Of a stretch of DNA of 64,000 nucleotides, positions 1-8,572 are shown in pieces (positions within the stretch are counted from its first letter, which is position 1; each line of letters opens with the position of its first letter). The translations under genes were made by a program, and so were the position numbers. Source of the DNA: Gp6-AA40 sp035711805 (lineage in GTDB: Bacteria; Acidobacteriota; Vicinamibacteria; Vicinamibacterales; UBA2999); contig DASTBV010000033.1 in assembly GCA_035711805.1 (NCBI GenBank), positions 1-64,000 on the forward strand. The letters run 5' to 3'. Below the pieces are notes generated by a model. It did no database searches and had not been told where the DNA came from. It worked only from the letters and a program-made list of their open reading frames with translations.

Positions 1-1137
1 GCCCGTGGTGTCTCCGGCCCGGCCTGGCCGCGCATCGATATGAACGACCCGGCGATCCGCCGGACCGTTTTCGTTCTCATCGCGGCGACGTTCGTCAACC
101 TCGCGATCGTGTCGATTGCGAGTTTCGGCGCCGTGGAGTACACGGAGTCGCAGGCGTTCTGCGGGCAGGCCTGTCACACCGTGATGGAGCCGGAGTTCGT
201 CGCGCACCAGAGCGGCACGCACGGCAGCGTCCACTGCGTGACGTGCCACGTCGGCCCCGGTGCGGGTGGATTTCTCACCGCGAAGCTGAACGGCACGCGG
301 CAGCTCTGGCTGGCGGTGACCGGGAGTCACAGCCGGCCGATCCCGACGCCGCTCGAGCGCATGCCGGACGTGCGGACGTCATGTGAGCAGTGCCACCGGC
401 CGGACCGGTTCGTCGGCGACAAGGTGAAGGTGCTGTACGAGCACGCGGACGATGAGGCGAACACGCGGACGATGACGACCGTGCGTTTGCGCGTTGGCGG
501 GCCGATCTCCGGCACGACCACCGGCAGCGGCATTCACTGGCACATGAACCGTGCGAACGAAGTCGAGTATGTCGCGCTCGACCACCGGCGGGAGCAGATT
601 CCCTATGTTCGCGTTGCCACGCCCGACGGCCGTGTGCGCGAGTACTTCGCGGAAGGCGTGACCGCTGCCGACGTCGCCGGCAAGCCGCGGCGCCGCATGG
701 ACTGTCTCGACTGTCACAACCGCCCCGCGCACCGGTTCAGCGTGTCGCCGGAGCGAGAGGTGGACGGCGCCATCGGCGCCGGCCAGATCAGCCCGAAGAT
801 TCCATTCATCCGCCGTGAAGCGGTGCGCGCGCTGCGCGGCGAGTACGCAACACAGGAGATCGGGCTTCGCGCGATCGATCGAACGATTCGTGCGGCGGTG
901 AACGTGCGGCAGCCGCATCCGTTCGAAGAGGCGGATTTGCGCCAAGCGATCGCCGTGACGCAGAGCATCTACCGGCGCAGCGTCTTTCCTGGCATGAAGG
1001 TTGGGTGGGGCACGTATCCGAACCAGATTGGCCACACCACGTCGATGGGCTGCTTCCGCTGCCACGACGAGAGCCACAAGACGACAGAAGGGCTCGCGAT
1101 CCGTCAGGACTGCGAGCTGTGTCACACGATCGAGTAA
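1..1137 (+). CDS. NapC/NirT-family membrane multiheme cytochrome c (5' end outside window)
   Basis: This is a membrane-anchored multiheme cytochrome of the NapC/NirT/CymA type, which in this family takes electrons from the quinol pool and passes them to periplasmic partners. One hydrophobic segment (after the ATG at 40) is followed by six heme sites: an atypical CGQACH (CX3CH) first site, then CVTCH, CEQCH, CLDCH, CFRCH and CELCH. An ATG lies at 40, but the same frame is open to base 1, and the preceding residues (PAWPRID) look like the linker that joins a second upstream membrane segment in longer relatives. I therefore think the true start is outside the window. It is followed 79 bp later by the decaheme gene, so the two probably form an operon feeding the porin-cytochrome conduit. 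Confidence 0.85.
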   Translation, partial: ARGVSGPAWPRIDMNDPAIRRTVFVLIAATFVNLAIVSIASFGAVEYTESQAFCGQACHTVMEPEFVAHQSGTHGSVHCVTCHVGPGAGGFLTAKLNGTRQLWLAVTGSHSRPIPTPLERMPDVRTSCEQCHRPDRFVGDKVKVLYEHADDEANTRTMTTVRLRVGGPISGTTTGSGIHWHMNRANEVEYVALDHRREQIPYVRVATPDGRVREYFAEGVTAADVAGKPRRRMDCLDCHNRPAHRFSVSPEREVDGAIGAGQISPKIPFIRREAVRALRGEYATQEIGLRAIDRTIRAAVNVRQPHPFEEADLRQAIAVTQSIYRRSVFPGMKVGWGTYPNQIGHTTSMGCFRCHDESHKTTEGLAIRQDCELCHTIE

Positions 1138-1174
1138 CGGCGAACGGGTCGGGCTGGCCGGAAAATCCTCTGCA

Positions 1175-1190
1175 CTGCGGAAATTCCCCG
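1175..1190. promoter_or_regulatory. Possible variant of the NtrC-type palindrome
   Basis: The sequence CTGCGGAAATTCCCCG resembles the GCGGA...TCC palindrome found upstream of the sigma54 promoters in 7112-22141, but its spacer is one base shorter (3 instead of 4). It lies between the NapC-like gene and the decaheme gene, with no clear -24/-12 promoter behind it. It may be a weak site or chance. Confidence 0.25.
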
Positions 1191-1216
1191 GCTGGTCGAA
1201 TCGGCGAGGTATCGGG

Positions 1217-2206
1217 ATGAGTCGACATCGGTGGTTTCCAGGCGTGGCGATCGCGCTGAGCGTCTATCTGGGGGTGGCCATCATCAGCGTCGCCGGGCCG
1301 GTCGTGGCGGCGCGCGAGGCGATTGTCGCGGCACCACGTCCGGCACTCCAGGCGCGCGGGCAGGGGGCGGCGAAACCGGCGGCGCCTGCTCCTGCGCAGG
1401 CCGGGTATGCAGGAGAAGCCACGTGTCTGACGTGCCACGACCAGTCCTACAAGGGCACGAAGCACGCGCTGGCGTTCAACGAGCGCACGCCGGCGGCGAC
1501 GCACGGCTGCGAGAGCTGCCATGGGCCTGGGCAGAAGCACGCCGAGAGCGGCGATCCGGCGCTGATCAGGCGATTCAGCGCGATGCGTCCGAACGAGGCG
1601 TCCGAGACGTGCACGTCGTGCCATAACCGCGCGTCACACGCGCTCTGGGACGGCAGTCAGCACGATCAGCGGAACCTCGGCTGCACGACGTGCCACAGCG
1701 TGCACGCCTCGAAGGGACCGGCGCAGCTCAAGGCCAGCACGGTGACACAGCAGTGCGCCAGCTGTCATCGCAACATCACGAACAAGCAGCATCGCTTCAA
1801 CCATATGCCGGTGCGGGAAGGAGCCCTGACCTGCGCCTCGTGCCACAACGTGCACGGCAGCACGAACGTCAAGCTGCTGAAGGCCGGGACGACGATCGAC
1901 GAAAGCTGCACCAGCTGCCACGCGGACAAGCGCGGGCCGTATCTCTGGGAACACGCACCAGTCAGCGAGAGCTGCGTCACGTGTCACGACCCGCACGGCT
2001 CGAACAACGACCGCATGCTGGTGAGCAAGCAGCCGTTTCTGTGTCAGCGATGTCACGTCACGTCGCGGCATCCTCCAACCGTCTATGACGGGTTCGTCCT
2101 GAACAACTCGCAGAATGCCAACAAGATCTTCGCCCGCGGGTGCACGAACTGTCACCAGATGGTGCACGGCTCCAATGCGCCGTCTGGCAAGGCGCTGCTG
2201 CGTTAG
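1217..2206 (+). CDS. DmsE/MtrA-family decaheme cytochrome c
   Basis: This periplasmic decaheme cytochrome of 329 residues carries electrons through an outer-membrane porin sheath in MtrAB/PioAB/DmsEF systems. An N-terminal hydrophobic signal or anchor (about residues 8-32) is followed by an Ala/Pro-rich linker and exactly ten CXXCH sites (CLTCH, CESCH, CTSCH, CTTCH, CASCH, CASCH, CTSCH, CVTCH, CQRCH, CTNCH). The ATG at 1217 was chosen because it directly precedes the signal sequence. The frame is open further upstream but codes for nothing recognisable. The MtrB/PioB porin gene follows after 9 bp, which fixes the assignment as a porin-cytochrome pair. No MtrC-like outer-surface cytochrome is visible. 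Confidence 0.93.
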   Translation: MSRHRWFPGVAIALSVYLGVAIISVAGPVVAAREAIVAAPRPALQARGQGAAKPAAPAPAQAGYAGEATCLTCHDQSYKGTKHALAFNERTPAATHGCESCHGPGQKHAESGDPALIRRFSAMRPNEASETCTSCHNRASHALWDGSQHDQRNLGCTTCHSVHASKGPAQLKASTVTQQCASCHRNITNKQHRFNHMPVREGALTCASCHNVHGSTNVKLLKAGTTIDESCTSCHADKRGPYLWEHAPVSESCVTCHDPHGSNNDRMLVSKQPFLCQRCHVTSRHPPTVYDGFVLNNSQNANKIFARGCTNCHQMVHGSNAPSGKALLR

Positions 2207-2215
2207 GAGGCTGCG

Positions 2216-4603
2216 ATGCGGAACCGTTATCTGACGCTGACGGCAGCACTGCTCCTGCTCCCGCACCTGGCGGCGGCACAGCAGCCTGCGCCGGCGGTGG
2301 CCGCCACGGGCACCGTCGACGTCGGCGGCATGTTCACCACGACCGATGGTGACGAGGCGCGGTACGAACGGTACCGCGACACACGCGACGGTGCCTATAC
2401 GAGCCTCGCGCTCAACCGTGAAACCGGGTCGTATCTGTTCAACGCGAGCGCCTCCCACATCGGCTATCGCGACCAGCGGTACGGCGTCGAGTATTCACGG
2501 CCGCGTCTCACTTTCGGCTTCAACTGGATATCGCTGCCGCTCAACTACAGTTACCTGACGCGCACGCCCTACGCCACGAACGGCGCCACGTTAACGCTGC
2601 CTGACAGTGCGCAGGCGGCGGTGCAGGGGCCGACGAACGCGGCCAATGACGGCACAGCGGTCGGGGTGCCGTGCGCGCCCGGGGCACCGCCCGCCTCGTG
2701 CACGACGGCCACCGTCGCGGCGGCAAAGGCGAACCGCTCGATCTACAACACGCTGGCCGATCCCTTCGATCTGCGGCACACGCGTCACACGGCGCTCTTG
2801 GGCGTGAACTACGCGGCCACGAGCGCGGTCGATCTCGACGCGAAGTTCGTCTCGTCGATGCGCGATGGACAGCAGCCATGGAGCGCGTCGTTTGCGTTCA
2901 ACAACGCGGTCGAACTGCCGCAGCCGATCGATCAACGGACCAACGACGTCTCCATTGGCGCGTCGTGGACGGCCCCGAAGGGAATGGTGCGCGTCGGCTG
3001 GGACGGCTCGTGGTTCAACAACCGCAACCAGGTGCTGGTCTGGGACAACCCGATTCGTCTCACCGACTTCACCAACGGCAGCACGGTCTTCAACTGTCCG
3101 TCCACAGGCGCGAGCGGCCCCTGGGACTGCAACGGCTACAGCAACGGCAACGGCCCGGCGCGGGGGCGCGAGGCGCTCGCTCCGAGCAACATGATGAGCG
3201 TGGTCAGCGCCGTGGCCATGTACAAGCTCGCGATGCGCACGACGCTGAACGGAACGCTGCAGTTCACCAACCAGCGGCAGGACGAGGCGCTGATCCCGTG
3301 GACGATCAACTCCGTCATCGATCAGCCCGCCACGTTTACCAACTTTCCGCACCTGGCCGCGAACCCGCGGCCCACGGCCGACGCCGAGGCGCAGGGCGTC
3401 AACGCGCTGATCAACATGAGCACGCGACCGACGCGCCGCACCAACGTGACGGTGCGGTATCGCTACAACAAACGCGACGTGCAGACGCCGATCTTCGATG
3501 CGACGGAGTATGTGCGCTTCGACGCGGTCCCGGAAGAGATCGAGGAGGGCTTCTCGGCGCAATTCGACAACTCGCGACACCTGTTCGACGCCAATGTGTC
3601 CTTCAGCACCAACGGCTGGGGGACGGTTCGCGCCGGCTATGGGCGCGAGGACATCGAGCGGCACGGCCGCGGGTTCGCCGACGTCGGAGAGAACATCTTC
3701 CGGCTGTCCTACGACGCATATTCGAATCAGTACGTCACCGTGAGAGGCAGCTTCGACATCGGGCGGCGGCGTGGTTCAGGTTTCGTCGAGACAGGCGTTG
3801 ACTACGAAACCGGCCCCGGCGGCACGCAGCCGACGCTGCGCTACTACGACGAGGCAGACCGGGACCGTACGCGCGGGTCCGTCATGCTGACCGCCATGCC
3901 GTCGGAGACGGTAGACGTGTTCTTCCAGTTTGCCGGTGGCCGCGACAAGTACTTACCCGATACCTCGGTGCCGGTCGACCGTCCCGGCGAGTTGTTCGGC
4001 CTGCATCGGCAGACGGTCACCAGCTATAACGTCGGCGCCAACTTCCACCCCAACGAGATGGTCAGTCTCGGTGCCAATTACGGACGCGACACGTTCAGCT
4101 CGCTGCAACGCTCGCGCAACGCGAATCCGGCTCCCGATCCGCAATGGACCGATCCGAGTCGCGACTGGACGCTCGACAACGACGACAAGGTGAACAACTT
4201 CGGCCTCTATGTCGACCTGACGCGGCCGCTGCGGAACATCGACGTCCGCTTCGGCTACGACTACAGCGATTCCGACAACAGCTTCGTGCACGGCGGACCG
4301 CGCGTCGCCGCGCTGACCGCGGCCAACCAGTTCATCCCGTTGCCCGACGTCGACAACACCTGGCATCGGGCCACCGCTGACGTGAGCTACTTCATCACCG
4401 CGCGGGTTGGCGTGGGCGTCGGCTACTACTTCGAGAAGCTCGACGTGGTCGACTTCAACACCATCGACACCGATGGTCCGGTGGGTTTTGCGCCGGCCAC
4501 CGGCGACCCGCGTCTCGATTGGCTCGGCGGCCTGACGCTCGGGTACGGCAACCGGCCGTACAGCGGCCACACCGGCTTCGTGCGCGTGCTGTATCGGTTC
4601 TGA
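2216..4603 (+). CDS. MtrB/PioB-family decaheme-associated outer membrane beta-barrel
   Basis: This 795-residue outer membrane protein has a clear signal peptide ending near AAAQQ and repeated amphipathic beta-strand patterns with many aromatic and Asn/Asp turns. It ends in Tyr-Arg-Phe, the terminal aromatic typical of barrels. Length and composition match MtrB/PioB, the 26-28-strand porin that holds a decaheme cytochrome across the outer membrane. The N-terminal CXXC pair of Shewanella MtrB is not seen. The start follows the decaheme stop by 9 bp with an AGGAGG ribosome site, so the two are co-translated. Function as an outer-membrane electron conduit is inferred from the family. The direction (export or uptake) cannot be read from sequence. 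Confidence 0.9.
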   Translation: MRNRYLTLTAALLLLPHLAAAQQPAPAVAATGTVDVGGMFTTTDGDEARYERYRDTRDGAYTSLALNRETGSYLFNASASHIGYRDQRYGVEYSRPRLTFGFNWISLPLNYSYLTRTPYATNGATLTLPDSAQAAVQGPTNAANDGTAVGVPCAPGAPPASCTTATVAAAKANRSIYNTLADPFDLRHTRHTALLGVNYAATSAVDLDAKFVSSMRDGQQPWSASFAFNNAVELPQPIDQRTNDVSIGASWTAPKGMVRVGWDGSWFNNRNQVLVWDNPIRLTDFTNGSTVFNCPSTGASGPWDCNGYSNGNGPARGREALAPSNMMSVVSAVAMYKLAMRTTLNGTLQFTNQRQDEALIPWTINSVIDQPATFTNFPHLAANPRPTADAEAQGVNALINMSTRPTRRTNVTVRYRYNKRDVQTPIFDATEYVRFDAVPEEIEEGFSAQFDNSRHLFDANVSFSTNGWGTVRAGYGREDIERHGRGFADVGENIFRLSYDAYSNQYVTVRGSFDIGRRRGSGFVETGVDYETGPGGTQPTLRYYDEADRDRTRGSVMLTAMPSETVDVFFQFAGGRDKYLPDTSVPVDRPGELFGLHRQTVTSYNVGANFHPNEMVSLGANYGRDTFSSLQRSRNANPAPDPQWTDPSRDWTLDNDDKVNNFGLYVDLTRPLRNIDVRFGYDYSDSDNSFVHGGPRVAALTAANQFIPLPDVDNTWHRATADVSYFITARVGVGVGYYFEKLDVVDFNTIDTDGPVGFAPATGDPRLDWLGGLTLGYGNRPYSGHTGFVRVLYRF

Positions 4604-4627
4604 CCGGTCGAACGATGAGCCCGGAAG

Positions 4628-4649
4628 GGGCCGGCCTTAAGGTCGGCCC
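4628..4649. terminator. Bidirectional hairpin between convergent operons
   Basis: GGGCCGGCC-TTAA-GGTCGGCCC forms a strong stem with one mismatch between the porin and nrfD-like genes. The TAA stop of the reverse gene lies in its loop. There is no T-tract, so termination by this hairpin is inferred from position. Confidence 0.5.
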
Positions 4650-5794
4650 GGCGCCGGCCACGGGGGCAGCAGACGCACGAGCCCGGCGAGGATGACAAAC
4701 GGCAGGATCAGCAGCACGATGGCGACGCCGAGCCCTTCCCGCGTGGCGAACGCCATCTTGTAGGTGGTGTAGCCGAGGAAGCTTTTTGAGAACAGCTGTC
4801 CCCCGATCACGACGTTCCAGCGCATGGCGAAGATACCGATCAGCGTCAGCAGCCCTGCGGTGATGTAGACGACGCGTCGCAGACGCGCATCCGCGGCATG
4901 TCTGCCAATCGCGAGGAGGCCGATTGGTACCAGCGTTCCCGCGATGATCTGCAGCACGATCTGGGAGACGAACAGGCGCGTGTGCACCATGAAGTCCAGC
5001 GTCTTGAACGACTCGTCCGCTTCGTAGATCCGGTGCAGGAGATCGAGCACCTCCAGCGAGAGATCGATCAGAAAGGCATACAGCAGGTATCGCGCGATGG
5101 TGTCGAGACACGTCATGTCCACCGGGACGCGGCGGAACCATGTCATCGCGAGATACATCAGCATGACCAGCGCGATACCGGACACGATCGCCGAGAAGAG
5201 GAACACGATCGGCATCATCGGCGTGGACCACCACGGATTCGCCTTGACCGAGCCGAAGATGAACCCGACGTAGCCGTGCAGCAGAAACGCGGACGGGATG
5301 CCGACGATGGTCACCAGGCGTGCGGCACGATCGTCGATGCGCAGCGCCTCGGGACTGATGTTCTTCGAGCCCAGCGCCAGCGTCGCATACCCGAGACGCG
5401 TCAGCCCTGACGAGCCCTGCCACGCAAGGACAATCTCTCTTCGATACTCGAGCCAGATCTCGACGACGAGAACGGCCAGCAAATACCACAGGTAGACGAA
5501 CCCGAACATCGCCATTGCCGAGGTCGTGTGCGGCGTCAGGTACATCTCGAACGACCGTTCCGGATGGCCGAGATGCAGCTGCAGCGGCAGCGGCGCGACG
5601 AGCATGAACGCCAGCGCGGTCAGCAGGGCCAGACGGTAGGTCGGCTTCACCGCCTGCACGTTGAACACACGCTCGAGCGACGCCAGGATGAACGCGCCGG
5701 CGACCAGCCCGGTGATGAACGGGTAGAGCACGATCAGCACGCTCCACTGCAGTTCCAGCTCGTTCGGATAGATGAATCCGTCGACCGCGTTCAT
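4637..5794 (-). CDS. NrfD/PsrC-family quinol-interacting membrane subunit
   Basis: This integral membrane protein (385 residues) is of the NrfD/PsrC/DmsC-like superfamily, which exchanges electrons between membrane quinones and an adjacent four-cluster ferredoxin. Several long hydrophobic helices are separated by short charged loops, and the characteristic LHLGHPER stretch near residues 66-73 is present. The ATG at 5794 was chosen over one 30 bp upstream: it follows a GAGGATC ribosome site and avoids overlap with the ferredoxin gene. It is last in a reverse operon with the ferredoxin (10 bp gap) and a tetraheme cytochrome, an NrfBCD-like set. No catalytic molybdopterin or NrfA subunit accompanies it. 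Confidence 0.92.
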   Translation of the reverse strand: MNAVDGFIYPNELELQWSVLIVLYPFITGLVAGAFILASLERVFNVQAVKPTYRLALLTALAFMLVAPLPLQLHLGHPERSFEMYLTPHTTSAMAMFGFVYLWYLLAVLVVEIWLEYRREIVLAWQGSSGLTRLGYATLALGSKNISPEALRIDDRAARLVTIVGIPSAFLLHGYVGFIFGSVKANPWWSTPMMPIVFLFSAIVSGIALVMLMYLAMTWFRRVPVDMTCLDTIARYLLYAFLIDLSLEVLDLLHRIYEADESFKTLDFMVHTRLFVSQIVLQIIAGTLVPIGLLAIGRHAADARLRRVVYITAGLLTLIGIFAMRWNVVIGGQLFSKSFLGYTTYKMAFATREGLGVAIVLLILPFVILAGLVRLLPPWPAPGRP

Positions 5795-5804
5795 GGCCGG
5801 ATCC

Positions 5805-6566
5805 TCATCGCACGGCCCCGTCAAGGCCGTTGTAGAACGTCTTGGGGTGCGTGGCCATCTGCGGCTTCAGCACGTGCACCTTGTGCGTACGCAGGAACTC
5901 GTGGATCGGATCGTTCGGGTCTTTCAGATCGCCGAGAGAGCGGGCGCCGGTCGGACAGATTTCGACGCAGGCCGGCTTCAGGCCGCGGGTGATCCGGTGA
6001 TAACACAGCGTGCACTTGTCTGCCGTGTGCGTCTCCGGATCGATGTAGCGGCACCCGTACGGGCAGGCCTGGACGCAGTAGCGGCAGCCGAGGCAGTAGT
6101 CCTTGTCCACGAGCACCACGCCGTCGGGCGTTTGGAACGTCGCGCCGACAGGGCACACCTGCACGCATGGCGAGTCAGCGCACTGGTTGCAGAGCTTCGG
6201 CACGAAGAAGGTCTTCACGCCCTCGTTCGTGACCGGCGGGAAGCCGTCGTAGCCGCCGTTCGGAGACGTGACGTGCGGGTGATCCGGGTCGTCGGGGTCG
6301 ATCTCGTAGCGTTCGACCCAGGTGCGGAAGCAGTCGGGCTCGAGCGAGACGTGGTTCTCCGTTTTGCACGCGCGCACGCACAAACCACAGCCGATGCACC
6401 GTTCGACGTCGATGACCATCGCCCACCAGTGCGCTGCGGCGTCGTAATCAGGCGTCTTCTCGGGCTCGCCAGCCATCACGTAATCCCACGCGGCGGCTGC
6501 CGAGGCCGTCAGCACCAGCAGCTTGCCGGTCTGAAGCAGGAACGCGCGCCGGTCAGGTGGAGGCAT
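5805..6566 (-). CDS. Four-cluster 4Fe-4S ferredoxin-like subunit (NrfC/PsrB/DmsB type), Tat-exported
   Basis: This 253-residue iron-sulfur protein passes electrons between the NrfD-like membrane subunit and a periplasmic partner. The N-terminus has a twin-arginine motif (RRAFL) followed by a hydrophobic stretch, so it is probably exported folded. Cysteines follow the dicluster plan: CIGCGLC plus CXXXC, CNQC...PCVQVC, CLGCRYC...CPYGC and CTLC with a late CVEIC, enough for four clusters. It lies 12 bp after the tetraheme gene and 10 bp before the nrfD-like gene. Confidence 0.93.
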   Translation of the reverse strand: MPPPDRRAFLLQTGKLLVLTASAAAAWDYVMAGEPEKTPDYDAAAHWWAMVIDVERCIGCGLCVRACKTENHVSLEPDCFRTWVERYEIDPDDPDHPHVTSPNGGYDGFPPVTNEGVKTFFVPKLCNQCADSPCVQVCPVGATFQTPDGVVLVDKDYCLGCRYCVQACPYGCRYIDPETHTADKCTLCYHRITRGLKPACVEICPTGARSLGDLKDPNDPIHEFLRTHKVHVLKPQMATHPKTFYNGLDGAVR

Positions 6567-6578
6567 GTCCGAACTCCC

Positions 6579-7049
6579 TCACGGCCGCGGGGCGTGCGGC
6601 TGGTGGCACGAGCTGCACGATTCCGCGCCTGCGTGCTCCGCAAAGTTGACGGTCTTGAAGCCGGCCGGCTTCGCGGTGTCGGGAACGTGGCAGATGGCGC
6701 ACGTCGTGCGCACGTCCGGGCGCATCGCCGTCACACCGGGATCGGCGGCATGAGCCGCCAGGGCGCCGTGACAGCTCTCACAGCCGACGCGCGCATGGGC
6801 GTTCGCCTTGAGGACGTCGGCAACGTCGGAGTGGCAGTCGATGCATGCCAGCCGCCCGGCATAGACGATCGGATGGGCCTGGTTCTGCGTCAGGGCGCTG
6901 GCCCGGTACGGACCGATCAGGCCGTAATCCGCCGGGACCAGCAGCCAGCGGAGGCCGGCGAACAGCGCAATACCGACGGCGAACAGCGCCGCGAGTCGAA
7001 GCAGATGCTCGTACGAGGAGAACCGCGCCACGCCATCCGCCGACGGCAA
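6579..7049 (-). CDS. Membrane-anchored tetraheme cytochrome c
   Basis: A single N-terminal membrane segment (about residues 18-36) is followed by four CXXCH sites (CIDCH, CESCH, CAICH, CSSCH), giving a small periplasm-facing tetraheme cytochrome. It heads the reverse operon with the four-cluster ferredoxin and NrfD-like protein, so it probably takes the place of NrfB as electron outlet or inlet. No in-frame ATG is available. The TTG at 7049 gives the full protein, and a GTG at 7031 is an alternative. The gene is divergent from the PA2169-type gene across a region holding the 7112 palindrome. Confidence 0.85.
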   Translation of the reverse strand: MPSADGVARFSSYEHLLRLAALFAVGIALFAGLRWLLVPADYGLIGPYRASALTQNQAHPIVYAGRLACIDCHSDVADVLKANAHARVGCESCHGALAAHAADPGVTAMRPDVRTTCAICHVPDTAKPAGFKTVNFAEHAGAESCSSCHQPHAPRP

Positions 7050-7111
7050 GGCCGATGCCGCACCGTGAGGCCGGCAACACGCGCCTTTTTACTCAATCAC
7101 CACGGCGGGAT

Positions 7112-7128
7112 CGGGGAATTGTCCGCAG
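7112..7128. promoter_or_regulatory. Palindromic activator site (UAS) for sigma54 promoter at 7199
   Basis: On the minus strand this reads CTGCGGACAATTCCCCG, an imperfect palindrome of the form TGCGGA-N4-TCCCCG. Its centre is about 80 bp upstream of the -24 element at 7199. The same motif recurs before the other sigma54 promoters of the island, so an NtrC-type enhancer role is inferred. Confidence 0.65.
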
Positions 7129-7198
7129 CGCCTCGCAGATTTCCCCGCCTTGACAGGAGCGCGATTGCGCCGGCCGCGGCAGAACGCCGGGCGGCAAC

Positions 7199-7214
7199 TG
7201 GCACTCGCCTTGCC
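7199..7214 (+). promoter_or_regulatory. Sigma54 (-24/-12) promoter of PA2169-type gene
   Basis: TGGCACTCGCCTTGCC matches the sigma54 consensus (TGGCAC-N5-TTGC) with the required GG-N10-GC spacing. The predicted transcript start is near 7225, leaving a leader of about 19 nt that carries a GGAGGAG ribosome site before the ATG at 7244. Confidence 0.85.
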
Positions 7215-7243
7215 CACAGACCTGCACACGCACGGAGGAGAAG

Positions 7244-7678
7244 ATGCCTGATCACACGGAGCGGGGAACACTGAACCACCTGATTGAAACCTGCCGGGAC
7301 GGCGAGCGCGGTTTCCGCTATGCGGCAAACCATGTGAAGACCGCTGACGTGAAGGAGCTGTTCCTGGAAGTTGCCGGTCAGCGGGAACGGTTCGCCGACG
7401 AACTGATCCCGTACGCGCAACGTCTTGGCGGGCACGAGGATGGCGAGGGAACTTTCGCCGCCTCGCTGCACCGCAGCTGGATGGGCATCCGAGATGCCAT
7501 TGCCGGACATGATGAGAAGGCCATCATTCGCGAAGTGGAGCGAGGTGAGAGTGCCGCGCTTGCCGCCTATCAGGACGCGGTGAACGGCATGCTTCCACCA
7601 AACGCCCGCGACGTGATCGAGCGGCAGTGCGAAGCCGTCCGGCGGAGCCACGACCGGGTGCATGCGCTCCTGCCGTGA
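7244..7678 (+). CDS. PA2169/DUF2383-type ferritin-like four-helix protein
   Basis: This 144-residue all-helical protein matches the DUF2383/PA2169 family. The amphipathic helices are rich in Arg, Glu and Ala, and it contains the family-like stretches LNHLIETCRDGERGF and GERF/ADEL repeats. Members have a ferritin-like fold and are often induced in stress or stationary phase, and no reaction is established. A paralogue lies at 21015-21449 on the other strand with the same promoter type. The ATG follows GGAGGAG, and a sigma54 promoter with upstream palindrome sits directly in front. The gene converges with the double Usp gene, leaving 3 bp between stops. Confidence 0.85.
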   Translation: MPDHTERGTLNHLIETCRDGERGFRYAANHVKTADVKELFLEVAGQRERFADELIPYAQRLGGHEDGEGTFAASLHRSWMGIRDAIAGHDEKAIIREVERGESAALAAYQDAVNGMLPPNARDVIERQCEAVRRSHDRVHALLP

Positions 7679-7681
7679 GCG

Positions 7682-8566
7682 TCACCGGTCGGGCAGGTAC
7701 ATCAGCACCGGAGCCTCGGCCAGGGTGAGCACACGCACCGCGGTGCTGCCGGGGGTGGCGCCGCGTTCCGCCCTCGTGCGCCGCCCGAGCACCAGAAGCG
7801 GATGGCGACTTCCTTCCTCGCGCACCGCTGCGGCGAGCTCTTCGGCCACGGGGCCGCTCGTGACGCGGATTTTCTCCGGCGTTAAGTTCCTCATTGAAGC
7901 CGCTTCCCGCAGGCGCTCCCGCGCCTCGTCCAGCCGCTCGCGTTGAGCGGTCTGCGCATGCGCCGACCAGCGCGACAGCACGGACGGCGGCGGCACGACG
8001 TGCAGTAGCTGCAGCGAGGTGCTGAGCAGACTGGCCAGGGCGTGCGCGGCGTGCGCGGCCGCGATCGCCGCCGGCGTCGCTTCCACGCCCGCAACGACGG
8101 GGCCCATGCCGCGCAAATCGTCCGCGTCGACATCTGGTGGCGTCCAGGAATCCGGAACGACGAGTACCGAGTGATCCGCCCCGCGCAGCACGCCCTCGGT
8201 GGTCGACCCGAACATCAGGCGGCCGATTCCGGACATGCCGTGCGCGCCGACGACGATCACGTCGGCGTTCTCGCGGTCGGCGGCGTCACACAGGACGCTG
8301 ACGGCTGGACCGTCGGCAACGTCCTGGAATGGACTCCAGTCGCCCGCCGGAGGTGCGCTCTGCATGAACGCCGACAGTTCGGCGCGCGTCTCGCCGTCGA
8401 TGTCGACGCCAGCGGCTCGCGCGGCGTGTGCCAGCAGCGGATCCTGCGCGTGAACGACATGCAGCCGCGCGTCCGCGTGCCTGGCCAGGCGCGCGGCAAA
8501 CGTCAGGGCCGTCCGCGACGACTCGGAGAAGTCGACGGCGGCGAGAACAACCCGCGGGGGAATCAT
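7682..8566 (-). CDS. Tandem universal stress protein (two Usp domains)
   Basis: This 294-residue cytoplasmic protein consists of two UspA domains. The first domain (about residues 1-145) keeps the nucleotide-binding signature GAHGMSGIGRLMFGS followed by VLVVP. The second has a degenerate version (LGRRTRAERGATPGS), so it may not bind ATP. Usp proteins support survival under starvation, redox or respiratory stress. The gene is 6 bp behind the dioxygenase-like gene, so both probably share the sigma54 promoter at 9912-9927. Confidence 0.9.
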   Translation of the reverse strand: MIPPRVVLAAVDFSESSRTALTFAARLARHADARLHVVHAQDPLLAHAARAAGVDIDGETRAELSAFMQSAPPAGDWSPFQDVADGPAVSVLCDAADRENADVIVVGAHGMSGIGRLMFGSTTEGVLRGADHSVLVVPDSWTPPDVDADDLRGMGPVVAGVEATPAAIAAAHAAHALASLLSTSLQLLHVVPPPSVLSRWSAHAQTAQRERLDEARERLREAASMRNLTPEKIRVTSGPVAEELAAAVREEGSRHPLLVLGRRTRAERGATPGSTAVRVLTLAEAPVLMYLPDR

Positions 8567-8572
8567 CGCCTG

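Noticed and set aside
379..1125. Long reverse-strand open frame opposite the NapC-like gene
   Set aside because: It is Arg/His/Ala-rich, lacks any domain and mirrors the codon bias of the multiheme gene. Such frames occur opposite nearly every gene in this high-GC sequence.
7050..7111. Sigma54 promoter for the tetraheme-ferredoxin-NrfD operon
   Set aside because: The reverse strand has GG and TTGC elements, but spacing is 8 rather than 10 and the only GG-N10-GC pair lies at the start codon without TTGC.
5772..7274. 500-codon forward frame across the ferredoxin and tetraheme genes
   Set aside because: It covers two clear reverse genes with Cys motifs and has no recognisable protein features of its own.
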